Shown: positions 45,487 to 53,728 of the stretch, in pieces | How positions within the stretch are numbered: the first letter of the stretch is position 1 | Layout of the letters: the number at the start of each line of letters is the position of its first letter | Source of the DNA: Sphingomicrobium lutaoense | GTDB lineage: Bacteria > Pseudomonadota > Alphaproteobacteria > Sphingomonadales > Sphingomonadaceae | Direction of reading: 5' to 3' | DNA length: 64,000 nt | Assembly: GCF_014195685.1 (NCBI RefSeq) | Contig: NZ_JACICF010000001.1 | Location: 156,992 to 220,991 of the forward strand | Translations under genes and position numbers: made by a program | Notes under the pieces: generated by a model | The model's input: only the letters and a program-made list of their open reading frames with translations | Told to the model about the DNA's origin: nothing | The model's database searches: none

Positions 45487-45624
45487 ATGTCCGGTTCCAA
45501 GTTCCAGCGCCATCTGATCGCCGCGATCGCTTCGGTCGTGATGAGCAGCCTCGTCGTCGGCACCACCATCGCGCCGAGCGATGCTATCGCCGCCAGCCCG
45601 ATCCAGGTCGCAACCTATGCCTGA
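45487..45624 (+). CDS. 45-residue hydrophobic small protein overlapping the pspA start
   Basis: A 45-codon ORF, MSGSKFQRHLIAAIAS then a hydrophobic run (VVMSSLVVGTTIAP) and SDAIAASPIQVATYA. It looks like a single membrane helix or an uncleaved signal sequence. AAGGGAGA lies 8-9 bp before the ATG, the best Shine-Dalgarno in this region. It is the first ORF after the sigma-54 promoter, and its stop lies 8 bp inside the predicted pspA start, which suggests translational coupling. I do not know a family for it. Confidence 0.65.
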   Translation: MSGSKFQRHLIAAIASVVMSSLVVGTTIAPSDAIAASPIQVATYA

Positions 45625-46426
45625 TCTCGAACCCATCAAGGCAGTTCCCAAGGTCCGGATCGCCCGGCCGGTGCGCCCCGAGCGTGTGGCCGACAGCGAC
45701 CGCCAGGCCGGCGACGGCGGCGGAGCCTTCGCTCCGCTGGGCGCGATCCTCAACGGTCCGATCTTCACCCGGGCCCGCGACATCATCGCCGCCAACGTCA
45801 CCGAGATGCTCGACCGCGCCGAAGACCCGGCCCGGATGATCCGCATGATCATTGCCGAGATGGAAGAAGTTCTGGTCGAGGTGCGTGCCACCGCCGCGCG
45901 CTCGATCGCCGATCTGAAGGAAATGCGCCGCGCCAACGCCCGTCTCGAAACGCTTCGCGATGAATGGACCGAGCGTGCCGAACTCGCCCTGTCGAAAGGT
46001 CGCGACGATCTTGCCAAACAGGCGCTTCTCGAAAAGGCCAAGCTTGGCGACACCATCGACGGACTGCATCAGGAGATGGAGCAGATCGAGACCGTCTTGA
46101 AAGGCTATGAAGCCGACATTGCCAAGCTGCAGGCCAAGCTCGCCGAAGCCCGCGCGCGCCAGAATTCGATCGCCAGCCGCATCGAGAGCGCGATGACCCG
46201 CGCCCGTGCCCGCGAAATGGTCTATGGCAGCCGCACCGAAGATGCCTTCTCGCGCTTCGAGATGCTCGAGCGCCGCGCAGACCTTGCCGAGGGCCATGCC
46301 GAAGCGTTGGGCCTCACCGGTCCCAAGTCGCTCGAAGACGAAATCGCCGAACTGCGCGCCTCCGACAAGATCGAAGCCGAACTGGCGGCCATGAAAGCGG
46401 CCCAGGCCGCCAAGAAACAGAATTAG
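45617..46426 (+). CDS. pspA: Phage shock protein A (PspA/IM30 family)
   Basis: A 269-residue PspA-family protein. The conserved core starts IFTRARDIIAANVTEMLDRAEDPARMI, followed by EMEEVLVEVRATAARSIADLKEMRR and long coiled-coil helices to about residue 225. Ahead of the core is an unusual extension of about 48 residues, rich in Pro, Arg, Asp and Gly. ATG at 45617 is the only credible ATG; a GTG at about codon 24 is an alternative that would shorten the extension. PspA binds stressed inner membrane and stabilises the proton barrier. pspC follows after 15 bp. Confidence 0.93.
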   Translation: MPDLEPIKAVPKVRIARPVRPERVADSDRQAGDGGGAFAPLGAILNGPIFTRARDIIAANVTEMLDRAEDPARMIRMIIAEMEEVLVEVRATAARSIADLKEMRRANARLETLRDEWTERAELALSKGRDDLAKQALLEKAKLGDTIDGLHQEMEQIETVLKGYEADIAKLQAKLAEARARQNSIASRIESAMTRARAREMVYGSRTEDAFSRFEMLERRADLAEGHAEALGLTGPKSLEDEIAELRASDKIEAELAAMKAAQAAKKQN

Positions 46427-46441
46427 AAAGGGACAAAGGGG

Positions 46442-46819
46442 ATGTCCAAGACCTATCGCTACGCACTCGCCAGCAAGGACAAGAAAGTTGCCGGGGTCTT
46501 CGCCCATATGGGCAAACGCTTCGGGGTGGATCCCACTTTCCTGCGCATCGGCTTCGTCGCCAGCTTCTTGTTCATCAGCTGGGAAGTCCTGCTCATCGCT
46601 TATGTCGCCGCGGGCATCTTCTTCTCGCTCCAGCGCAAGAAGGAAATGTCGATGAGCGAGTATGACCGGCTCCAGCGCCCGGTGCGCGGCTCGGTCCATG
46701 ATGCCCGCACCAAGCTCGACGAAAAGGACCGGCGCATGATGGCGATCGACCACCATCTCCACAATGCCGACAGCGATGCGCTGGCGCGCGAAATCGAAGC
46801 GCTCAAGGAGGAAAAATGA
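46442..46819 (+). CDS. pspC: Phage shock protein C (PspC domain)
   Basis: A 125-residue protein. The N-terminal PspC domain contains KVAGVFAHMGKRFGVDPTFLRIGF and one membrane helix, ASFLFISWEVLLIAYVAAGIFF. A charged cytoplasmic tail with heptad-like character follows (ARTKLDEKDRRMMAIDHHL). PspC senses envelope stress and recruits PspA in the Psp response. It follows pspA by 15 bp and overlaps the pspB-like gene by 4 bp (ATGA). Confidence 0.9.
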   Translation: MSKTYRYALASKDKKVAGVFAHMGKRFGVDPTFLRIGFVASFLFISWEVLLIAYVAAGIFFSLQRKKEMSMSEYDRLQRPVRGSVHDARTKLDEKDRRMMAIDHHLHNADSDALAREIEALKEEK

Positions 46820-47052
46820 TGATGGAGCCCCTCAGTATCGCCCTCATCGGCGTCACCGTCCTGGCATCGCTCGGACTGGCTGCCTACGCCGGACTGAAGG
46901 CCTTTCGCGGCTGGATCGACTTCAAGCGGCTCGAACTCGCCAGCCTCGGCAGCGATCCGGAATATTCCAATGCGGCCGACCTCATCGAGATCGCCGATCT
47001 CAAGGAACGGATCCGCAAGCTCGAAGCCATTGCCGCGGGGATCGACCCCTAG
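46816..47052 (+). CDS. PspB-like small membrane protein
   Basis: A 78-residue protein: an N-terminal membrane helix (LSIALIGVTVLASLGLAAYAGL) followed by a short charged segment and a C-terminal coiled coil (ADLIEIADLKERIRKLEAIAAGI). The layout and the ERIRKLEAI end resemble PspB (RERIQALESIL), so it is taken as a PspB analogue. The ATGA overlap with pspC supports a functional link. Order A-C-B differs from the enterobacterial A-B-C. Two hairpins follow. Confidence 0.72.
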   Translation: MMMEPLSIALIGVTVLASLGLAAYAGLKAFRGWIDFKRLELASLGSDPEYSNAADLIEIADLKERIRKLEAIAAGIDP

Positions 47053-47068
47053 GACATCAAGGCCCCCC

Positions 47069-47130
47069 GGCGCCCGATCCCACGGGCGCCCCCGCCGCGG
47101 CCCGGCTTCCCCACGCGGGAGGCCGGGCCG
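47069..47130 (+). terminator. Tandem hairpins terminating the psp-like operon
   Basis: First stem GGCGCCCG (47069-47076) with CGGGCGCC (47083-47090); second stem CGGCCCGGC (47098-47106) with GCCGGGCCG (47122-47130), followed by TTCGCTTGTT. Both stems are perfect; the second has the better T-rich tail. Confidence 0.7.
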
Positions 47131-47184
47131 TTCGCTTGTTGATCCGCCTCCCGCAGGGCACCGTTCATCGCGACGAAAGCTTGT

Positions 47185-47198
47185 GATGATACATTATC
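47185..47198. promoter_or_regulatory. Possible Zur-like box before the ZnuD-like receptor
   Basis: GATGATACATTATC is an imperfect palindrome (GATnATnnATnATC) 40 bp upstream of the receptor start. It has the AT-rich GATA/TATC flavour of Fur-family zinc-regulator sites but is not a full consensus match. Confidence 0.25.
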
Positions 47199-47237
47199 TC
47201 GCATAAGTCCCCCCGAAATCATCATCGAAGAGATCAA

Positions 47238-49337
47238 GTGACAGTCATGCTCACCCTTCTTGCATCCGTTTCCGCGCTCGGCCTCCAGCCGGCGACCCCG
47301 CCCGAACCGACCGAACGCGAACCGCGCCCCGAGCGCGAGGAAATCGTGATCACCGGCCATCTGATCGAGGGGCTCGATCTTCTCGCGGGCAGTTCGGTTG
47401 TCGAAGGCGTTGCATTGCAGCGCAATCTCGAGATGCAGGTGGGCGACGTGCTCGCCTCGGTCCCCGGCGTTTCGGCGACCAGCTTTTCGCCCGGCGCGTC
47501 GCGACCCGTTCTGCGCGGCTTCCAGGGCGAACGCATCCGCGTTCTCAACGACGGTCTGGGCGCGATCGACGTGTCCAACACCTCTGCCGACCATGCCACC
47601 ACCATCGATCCTTTGACCTCCGAGCGGATCGAAGTTCTTCGCGGTCCCGCCGTGCTGATCTACGGCAGCCAAGCCGTGGGCGGGGCGGTCAACGTGATCG
47701 ACCGCCGCATTCCGCGCAACATTCCGCAGGGCGGCTATCATGTCGACGCGATCGGCCAATATAGCTCGGTCAATGACGGAGTGTCGGTCGGCGGAGCGGT
47801 CGATCTCGACCTCGGCAGCAATTTCGTCTTCCACGCCGATGCCAGCTGGCAGGACAGCGACGATCTCAAGGTCGGCAGCTATGTCCTCGCTCGCCCGCTC
47901 CGCGAGGAAGTGCTCGCGACTGCCGCTGAAGAACGGGCCGAAGGCGAATTCCAAGAGGCCGACGAACTGGAGGAACTGGCGAACCGCAAGGGCCGGCTCG
48001 AAAATAGCGGCGTCGAACAATGGACCGCCGCTGCCGGGCTTTCCTACATCGGCGACCGTTTCGAAGTCGGCGCTTCCTATTCGATTTTCGACACCTTCTA
48101 CGGCGTTCCGCTGCGTCCCGGCGCGGAATATGCCGAAGAGGGTCATGGCGGCGAGGAAGAGGAAGGCGAGGAAAGCATCGCCATCGACCTTCGCCAGAAG
48201 CGCCTCGACGGCCGCGCCAAGCTCTATCTCGAGGGCTTTTTCGAACATGCGCTGCTGCGCCTTGCCACCGCCGACTATGAGCATGTCGAGCTGGAAAATG
48301 GCGAAGTCGGCACGACCTATCTGTCCGATGGCGTCGAAGGCCGGCTCGAGCTGAAGCAGCGCGACACCGACGGCTGGCACGGCGCCAGCGGCATCCAATA
48401 TTATTCGCGCGATTTCGACGCGGTCGGTGCCGAAGCCTTCGTGCCGCCCAACGAAACCAGCCAGTGGGGCATTTTCACGGTGCAGGAATATCAACCGTCC
48501 CGCCTCGGCATCGAAGGCGCGCTGCGCGCCGAATTCACCGATGTCCGTTCGGACCCGCTTGGCCTGAAGCGTGACTTCACGGCGATCAGCGGCGCGCTTG
48601 GCGCCAATTATGAGCTGGGCGAGGACACCACGGTCGGCATCAACGTCTCGCGCGCCGAACGCGCGCCCTCGGCGGAAGAATTGTTCGCGGGCGGCCCCCA
48701 CATCGCCAGCCAGTCGTTCGAGGAAGGCAATCCCGACCTTACGATCGAGACCAGCTGGGGCGGGGAAATCTTCCTGCGTCACGACGGCCCCTCCTTCGCG
48801 GGTTCGGCGACGCTCTGGACCAACCGGTTCGACAATTTCATCTACCAGGCCGCGACCGGCGAAGAAGAGGATGGTCTGCCGGTCTTCGCCTATCGCCAGC
48901 AGGATGCCGACTATTGGGGCATCGAACTCGAAGCCCGCGCTCCGCTCTACAGCTCCGGCGACTTCAAGCTCTCGGGCGACTTGGTGGCCGATTATGTCCG
49001 TGCCGAGCTGGCCGACGGCACCAATGTGCCGCGCATTCCCCCGCTGCGTATCGGCGGCGGGCTGGAAGCGGAATATGACGTCTGGACCGGGCGGATCGAA
49101 CTCGAATGGGTCGACGACCAGGATCGCACCGCTCCGCTCGAAACGCGCACCGATGGCCACACGCTGGTCGGCGCATCGCTTGCTTGGAAGCCGCTCGGCA
49201 AGGATAATGAAACCACGATCATCCTCGCGGCGAACAATATCTTCGACGTCGATGCGCGCCGCCACGCCAGCTTCACCAAGGACTTCGTGCCCTTGGGCGG
49301 GCGCGACATCCGCTTGAGCGCGCGCTTGAGCTTCTGA
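47238..49337 (+). CDS. ZnuD-like TonB-dependent outer-membrane receptor
   Basis: About 699 residues. A signal-like start (TLLASVSALGL) precedes REEIVITGHLIEG and a plug with LEMQVGDVLASVPGV, RPVLRGFQGERIRVLNDGLGAID and RGPAVLIYGSQAVGGAVNVID. The barrel ends LSARLSF with the terminal aromatic. The plug sequence and size match the ZnuD zinc-receptor group. An acidic His-containing loop at about residues 296-314 (EEGHGGEEEEGEE) recalls the metal-catching loops of ZnuD. It starts with GTG at 47238 or ATG at 47247. Zinc is the most likely substrate; the evidence is family likeness. Confidence 0.85.
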   Translation: MTVMLTLLASVSALGLQPATPPEPTEREPRPEREEIVITGHLIEGLDLLAGSSVVEGVALQRNLEMQVGDVLASVPGVSATSFSPGASRPVLRGFQGERIRVLNDGLGAIDVSNTSADHATTIDPLTSERIEVLRGPAVLIYGSQAVGGAVNVIDRRIPRNIPQGGYHVDAIGQYSSVNDGVSVGGAVDLDLGSNFVFHADASWQDSDDLKVGSYVLARPLREEVLATAAEERAEGEFQEADELEELANRKGRLENSGVEQWTAAAGLSYIGDRFEVGASYSIFDTFYGVPLRPGAEYAEEGHGGEEEEGEESIAIDLRQKRLDGRAKLYLEGFFEHALLRLATADYEHVELENGEVGTTYLSDGVEGRLELKQRDTDGWHGASGIQYYSRDFDAVGAEAFVPPNETSQWGIFTVQEYQPSRLGIEGALRAEFTDVRSDPLGLKRDFTAISGALGANYELGEDTTVGINVSRAERAPSAEELFAGGPHIASQSFEEGNPDLTIETSWGGEIFLRHDGPSFAGSATLWTNRFDNFIYQAATGEEEDGLPVFAYRQQDADYWGIELEARAPLYSSGDFKLSGDLVADYVRAELADGTNVPRIPPLRIGGGLEAEYDVWTGRIELEWVDDQDRTAPLETRTDGHTLVGASLAWKPLGKDNETTIILAANNIFDVDARRHASFTKDFVPLGGRDIRLSARLSF

Positions 49338-49355
49338 TCGGGAGACAGGGGGCCC

Positions 49356-49431
49356 TGGTGCCGGCTGCAGGAATCGAACCCGCGACCTTCGGTTTACAAA
49401 ACCGCTGCTCTACCAGCTGAGCTAAGCCGGC
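49356..49431 (-). tRNA. tRNA-Thr (anticodon UGU)
   Basis: A 76-nt gene on the minus strand with encoded CCA. Acceptor stem GCCGGCT pairs with AGCCGGC, D arm TAGCTCAGCTGGTAGAGC, and T loop GTTCGATTC. The anticodon TGT is at 49398-49396, reading ACA. It lies between the ZnuD-like receptor and a minus-strand gene. Confidence 0.97.
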
Positions 49432-49453
49432 CCATCCACCGGCCCCCTTTGTC

Positions 49454-50323
49454 CTAAAGAACGCCGAAGGTCCAGCCTTCGGTGCGGGCGACCTCGCCAT
49501 CGAGGAGCGGGGGCTTCCACAGTCTCTCCTCTTCGGCGGCGCGGCGCAGCCATGCGCTCGTCAGGATGGCATCGGTGGCATGGTCGGTATAGCGCGCCAG
49601 CCGGCGGTGCGGAGCGCTGTCGAAATGTGCGAGCCGCCGGTCGAGATCGTCGGGATCGACGGTCTTGCTGCGCCCCTTGGGCACTCCTGCCAGTCGCGCC
49701 GCAAGGCTGGTATAGATCTCGACGATCAGCGGGCCTTCCTCGGGGATCGGGTCGAAAGGCCAGATTGGCACTTCACCCGCCAGCCGGTGCAACACCCGCA
49801 TCCCCGTCAGGCTCGATTTTCCGACCTGCGCGGCGCCCACCAGGTTCATGCAGCTATAAGGCTGGAGCCCCGCGGCCTTCTGGCGCTCCTCGCACAGCCG
49901 CAGCCTTCCGCGTCCCTCGCCGAAGAGGTCGCCGCAGTCATTCTGCAGCCGGAAATAGCGCTTGGCTTGGCGGTGCTGGAGAAAGGAAGACACCGACAGA
50001 TGTTCGTCCCCCGCCGACAGCTCATCCACCATCGCCCAGAGCGCCTTGGCATCGGGCGGGGACTCATCCCATCCGGGAAAGAAAGCGCCCCGGTCCACGA
50101 AAGGTAGAGACGGGGACAGGTCGAGCCCGATCAGCACCGGGGCCTTCCTGCGCGCCAGCCGCTTCAGCCAGTCGAGGATGCGGCCCCGTGACCAATTGCG
50201 GTCGCCGAGCAATTGGGGAGCGGCATCGCCTTCCCCTGCGAAGGCGACGGCCAGACCGGGCGGGCGCGCGACCTTGGCGCCCGACCAGTCAATGACCGCA
50301 AATCGCTCGAACCGTCGTGTCAC
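49454..50323 (-). CDS. Hypothetical protein, DUF429-like (RNase H-type fold)
   Basis: About 289 residues. It begins MTRRFERFAVIDWSGAK (GTG start), has VLIGLDLSPSLPFVDRG, GPLIVEIYTSLAARLAGVPKGR and a C-terminal DHATDAILTSAWLRR. The acidic positions in IDWSG, GLDLS and DHATDA suggest the predicted RNase H-like nuclease fold of DUF429-type proteins. The activity is unproven. GTG at 50323 overlaps the channel gene's stop (GTGA), so it is probably co-translated with it. Confidence 0.7.
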   Translation of the reverse strand: MTRRFERFAVIDWSGAKVARPPGLAVAFAGEGDAAPQLLGDRNWSRGRILDWLKRLARRKAPVLIGLDLSPSLPFVDRGAFFPGWDESPPDAKALWAMVDELSAGDEHLSVSSFLQHRQAKRYFRLQNDCGDLFGEGRGRLRLCEERQKAAGLQPYSCMNLVGAAQVGKSSLTGMRVLHRLAGEVPIWPFDPIPEEGPLIVEIYTSLAARLAGVPKGRSKTVDPDDLDRRLAHFDSAPHRRLARYTDHATDAILTSAWLRRAAEEERLWKPPLLDGEVARTEGWTFGVL

Positions 50324-51627
50324 ACCAGTGGCGGTTGACTGTCGTCCTCCGGCGGAGCCTTCTTGAGGCGCTTGGGCTCGGGCGGACGCATCGGCTGGCC
50401 GGGATTGGCATTCTGCCATTCCTCGAGCATCCGCGCCGCCGCATCGCGACCGCCAAGACCGAAGGCGAGAGCAGTGGCGACCGCCGCCGAACCGAGGATG
50501 AGGCCGAAGGCCAGCATGACGATCTGGTCGGCCAGACCCATGAAGGTGAGGCCGATCGCGGTGAACAGCGCAATGATCGCATATTTGACGATCGTCTGGG
50601 CATAGGCGCCTTCACCCGTCGAGGTGCCGACGAGGTTCGACAACAGCCGGGCAAGGAACAGGCCGACCACGATCACGACGGTGCCGAAAATGACCTTGCC
50701 GCCCAGTTCAGTGACCTGGAACAGGATTGCTGCGATACTGTCACCGCCAAGCTGGCGCGCCGCTTCGATCGCGGCGAACAGGAGGACGGCGGTGAAGGCG
50801 ATGGTGCCGACGATGCGCGACGGGCTCGACCCCGCGGGGAGGATGCCCAGCGCGCGCACGCTGTCATCGAAATTGAGGCTGGGAAGCACCGTCTCGATGA
50901 GCGACTTGACCCATTTGCCGATGATATAGGCGATCGCCAGCCAGATGACCGCGGCGATGACATTGGGAATGGCATCGAGAATGGTGTTGAGCATCGCGCT
51001 CGCCGGGTCCGAAATCGCCGAGATTTCGAGGATCTGCAGCGCGCCGATCGACACGGTGATGATGATGAGCGCCGACACGGTCGCCCCGACCGCTCGCGCG
51101 ATCGAACTGCGCACCGGCGCTTCGCCTTCGGTGGCCTCGCCGACGCTGTCCACCTTGACCGGCGCTTCGCCAACCGAAATGCCCGCTCGGCTGGCAAGCC
51201 GTTCGAGATTGATCGCGCCCAGCGCGGCTTCGACGATATGCCGCACGATCCTAGCGAGGATCAGGCCGGCGAAGAAGAAGAGACCCGCACCGAACAGCTT
51301 GGGCAGGAAGGCGAACACCTCGTTGGTGAGGTTGGTGACCGGCGTGAGCACGCCCGACAGCCCCAGCGGCTGGAGCGCGACGATCAGGCCGACGAGCCAG
51401 ACCAGCCAATAGCCGAGCCGTCCCAGTTCCTTGCCGACGCTGTCGCCGCCGATATCGGGATCGCGCTTGAGAACGGGGATGCGGTCGACCAGCTTCGCGA
51501 TTCCCCATTGCACCGCCTTGGCGATGAAATGGGTGACGATGAGGATGACGATCGCGATCAGGATCTTGGGACCCCAGACGATCAACTGCTCCTGCCAATA
51601 GGCAGCAGGCGTTTCGGTGGAATACAT
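50320..51627 (-). CDS. TM-helix-repeat membrane protein (MscS-like/CmpX type)
   Basis: A 435-residue inner-membrane protein. It carries several repeats of the conserved TM_helix domain (GPKILIAIVILIVTHFIAKAVQWGIAKL, FFFAGLILARIVRHIVEAALG, FGTVVIVVGLFLARLLSNLVG) and ends with LILGSAAVATALAFGLGGRDAAARML, the pore-like segment shared with MscS relatives. Such proteins are probable mechanosensitive or small-conductance channels. ATG at 51627 follows a purine-rich stretch; the open frame extends upstream into rarA and is ignored. A DUF429-like gene is coupled downstream. Confidence 0.83.
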   Translation of the reverse strand: MYSTETPAAYWQEQLIVWGPKILIAIVILIVTHFIAKAVQWGIAKLVDRIPVLKRDPDIGGDSVGKELGRLGYWLVWLVGLIVALQPLGLSGVLTPVTNLTNEVFAFLPKLFGAGLFFFAGLILARIVRHIVEAALGAINLERLASRAGISVGEAPVKVDSVGEATEGEAPVRSSIARAVGATVSALIIITVSIGALQILEISAISDPASAMLNTILDAIPNVIAAVIWLAIAYIIGKWVKSLIETVLPSLNFDDSVRALGILPAGSSPSRIVGTIAFTAVLLFAAIEAARQLGGDSIAAILFQVTELGGKVIFGTVVIVVGLFLARLLSNLVGTSTGEGAYAQTIVKYAIIALFTAIGLTFMGLADQIVMLAFGLILGSAAVATALAFGLGGRDAAARMLEEWQNANPGQPMRPPEPKRLKKAPPEDDSQPPLV

Positions 51628-51674
51628 GGTCAAACCCCCCTTGTTTCCGGATTTGGGCGCATCATGCCCCAAGA

Positions 51675-53012
51675 TCAGCGGTTTGTCTTGGCCTTTGTCA
51701 ATTCGGCGCGCCGCTCTTCCCAATAGGCGAGGCGCTGCGCGATCTTGTCCTCGAAGCCCCGACCCGAGGGCTCGTAGAAGCGGCGCGGCTCCATCTCTTC
51801 GGGCCAATAATCGTCGCCCGAAAAACCGTCCGGCGCGTCATGGTCATATTGATAGCCCTGGCCATATCCGATGTCCTTCATCAGCTTGGTCGGGGCATTG
51901 AGGATATTGGCGGGCGGCATCAGCGACCCGGTCTCGCGCGCGCTGGAAAAGGAGGCTTTCTGCGCCTGGTAGGCCGCGTTCGACTTGGGCGCGGTGGCAA
52001 GATAGAGGCAGGCTTGGACGATCGCCAACTCCCCTTCGGGCGAGCCCAGGAATTCATAGGCATCCTTGGCCGCGAGGCACTGGACCAGCGCCTGCGGATC
52101 GGCCAGCCCGACATCCTCGGAGGCAAAGCGCACCAGACGCCGCAGCACGTAGAGCGGCTCCTCGCCCGCGACCAGCATCCGCGCGAGATAATAGAGCGCT
52201 GCCTGCGGATCGGATCCTCGCAGGCTTTTGTGCAGCGCGCTGATGAGATTGTAATGGCCGTCGCGATCCTTGTCATAGACTGCCATCCGCCGGTGCAGCA
52301 GCTGGGCCAGCGCGGCGGGACCGAGCGGTTCCGCAATGTCGAGATCGAACAGCGTCTCGGCCTGGTTGAGCAAAAAGCGCCCGTCGCCATCGGCGGAGGC
52401 AATGAGCGCGGATCGCGCGTCACCGGTAAGCGGCAGCGACTTGCCCGTTTCCTCCTCGGCGCGCGACAACAGCCCTTCCAGGGCCTTATCGTCGAGACGG
52501 TGGAGGATGAGGACCTGCGCCCGCGACAGAAGCGCGGCATTGAGCGCGAAGCTGGGATTTTCGGTAGTCGCGCCGACGAGGATGATGGTGCCATCCTCGA
52601 CATAGGGCAGGAATCCATCCTGCTGCGACCGGTTGAAACGGTGGATTTCATCCACGAAGAGGAGGGTGCGTTTTCCTGCCTTCGCCATTTCGCGCGCCGC
52701 GGCAAAGACCTTCTTGAGGTCGGCGACCCCCGAAAAGACGGCCGAAAGCGCGACGAAGCGCAGGCCCACCGCATCAGCCAGCAGGCGGGCGATACTGGTC
52801 TTGCCGGTCCCGGGAGGGCCCCAGAGGATCATCGAGGACAATTTGCCTGCCGCCACCATCCGGCCGATCGCACCTTCGGCGCCGGCCAGATGGTCCTGCC
52901 CGATGACCTCTTCGAGGCTGCGCGGGCGCAGGCGCTCGGCAAGCGGAGCATTGGCCGCAGCGGGCGCTCCGCTCTCGCGTTCGTCGGGGTCTGGGGCAAA
53001 CAGGTCGGCCAT
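51675..53012 (-). CDS. rarA: Replication-associated recombination protein A (MgsA/RarA AAA+ ATPase)
   Basis: A 445-residue AAA+ protein. It starts MADLFAPD and LAERLRPRSLEEVIGQDHL; Walker A is GPPGTGKTSIAR, Walker B is LLFVDEIHRFNRSQQD, sensor 1 is GATTENPSF, and the C-terminal part has ILNAPTKLMKDIGYGQGYQYDHD, diagnostic for RarA/MgsA. It acts at stalled replication forks. ATG at 53012 is the conserved start. It is divergent from the PadR gene with paired palindromes in the 98 bp gap. Confidence 0.95.
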   Translation of the reverse strand: MADLFAPDPDERESGAPAAANAPLAERLRPRSLEEVIGQDHLAGAEGAIGRMVAAGKLSSMILWGPPGTGKTSIARLLADAVGLRFVALSAVFSGVADLKKVFAAAREMAKAGKRTLLFVDEIHRFNRSQQDGFLPYVEDGTIILVGATTENPSFALNAALLSRAQVLILHRLDDKALEGLLSRAEEETGKSLPLTGDARSALIASADGDGRFLLNQAETLFDLDIAEPLGPAALAQLLHRRMAVYDKDRDGHYNLISALHKSLRGSDPQAALYYLARMLVAGEEPLYVLRRLVRFASEDVGLADPQALVQCLAAKDAYEFLGSPEGELAIVQACLYLATAPKSNAAYQAQKASFSSARETGSLMPPANILNAPTKLMKDIGYGQGYQYDHDAPDGFSGDDYWPEEMEPRRFYEPSGRGFEDKIAQRLAYWEERRAELTKAKTNR

Positions 53013-53070
53013 GCTCACGCATATGGGGGCAGAACCCCCCAATGGCCAAGCCTTGCCGAACCAACACAAA

Positions 53071-53098
53071 AGATATATCTAGTAAAAGATGTATCTTT
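53071..53098. promoter_or_regulatory. Candidate PadR operator (two palindromes)
   Basis: AGATATATCT (53071-53080) is a perfect palindrome. AAAGAT-GT-ATCTTT (53085-53098) is a perfect 6-2-6 repeat of the same type. They lie 13-40 bp before the PadR start, a position for autorepression. PadR proteins often bind such AT-rich ATAT-core repeats. Confidence 0.65.
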
Positions 53099-53110
53099 GG
53101 GTGGAGACGA

Positions 53111-53728
53111 ATGATGCGCAGGATGCACTGGCATGGCGATGGCAGGAAGCGGTTCGGACCGGCTTTCATGGCGATGGGCGGAGGTCGCGGCTGGGATTTC
53201 GGTCCCGGCGGCTTCACCTTCAGCTGGGGCCCGGGCGGCGGTGGCGGGCGCGGCTCGAAGGGCAGGCGGCGCCGAATGTTCGACAGCGGCCAGCTGCGCC
53301 TCGTGCTCCTGAAGCTGATCTCCGAAGAACCGCGCCACGGTTATGACCTCATCCGCGCGCTCGAGGAAATGACGGGCGGCGGATATTCGCCGAGCCCGGG
53401 CACCGTCTATCCCACGCTCACCCTGCTCGAGGACATGGGGCTGATCGAGGAAAAGGCTGCCAAGGGCGCCAAGCGGCTGTTCGGCATTACCGCCGACGGT
53501 GAAGCCTATCTCGACGAGCGCGCTGAGGAAGTGGAACGGCTGATGGCGCGGCTCGAACGCCATGGTGAGCATCATGAACGCGCCGGCCGCGCGCCGATCC
53601 GCAAGGCCATCGCCAATGTGATGACGGCCTTGTGGCACAAGGTCGCCGCAGAGGATGCCAGCGATGCGCGGCTCCAGGAAATCGCCGACATTCTCGACGA
53701 TGCCGCGCGGCGGATCGAAAAGCTCTAG
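53111..53728 (+). CDS. PadR-family regulator with Gly/His-rich N-terminal extension
   Basis: A 205-residue protein. The winged-helix PadR domain (about 58-135) has LRLVLLKLISEEPRHGYDLIRAL, GTVYPTLTLLEDMGLI and GAKRLFGITADG, and a C-terminal helical dimerisation region follows. Residues 1 to about 55 are low-complexity, rich in Gly, His, Trp and Arg (MHWHGDGRKRFG, GPGGGGGRG), which is not part of the standard fold. ATG at 53111 has GGAG 4-5 bp upstream. It is likely autoregulated through the palindromes upstream. No transporter or phenolic-acid gene lies next to it. Confidence 0.88.
   Translation: MMRRMHWHGDGRKRFGPAFMAMGGGRGWDFGPGGFTFSWGPGGGGGRGSKGRRRRMFDSGQLRLVLLKLISEEPRHGYDLIRALEEMTGGGYSPSPGTVYPTLTLLEDMGLIEEKAAKGAKRLFGITADGEAYLDERAEEVERLMARLERHGEHHERAGRAPIRKAIANVMTALWHKVAAEDASDARLQEIADILDDAARRIEKL

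Noticed and set aside
45015-45569. A 184-codon version of the small divergent gene
   Set aside because: The extra part covers the psp promoter region antisense; the ATG at 45254 has a good Shine-Dalgarno and a membrane-protein-like start.
47188-47208. A tiny ORF (MIHYLA) before the ZnuD-like receptor
   Set aside because: Only six codons and no Shine-Dalgarno; it could be a leader peptide but nothing supports it.
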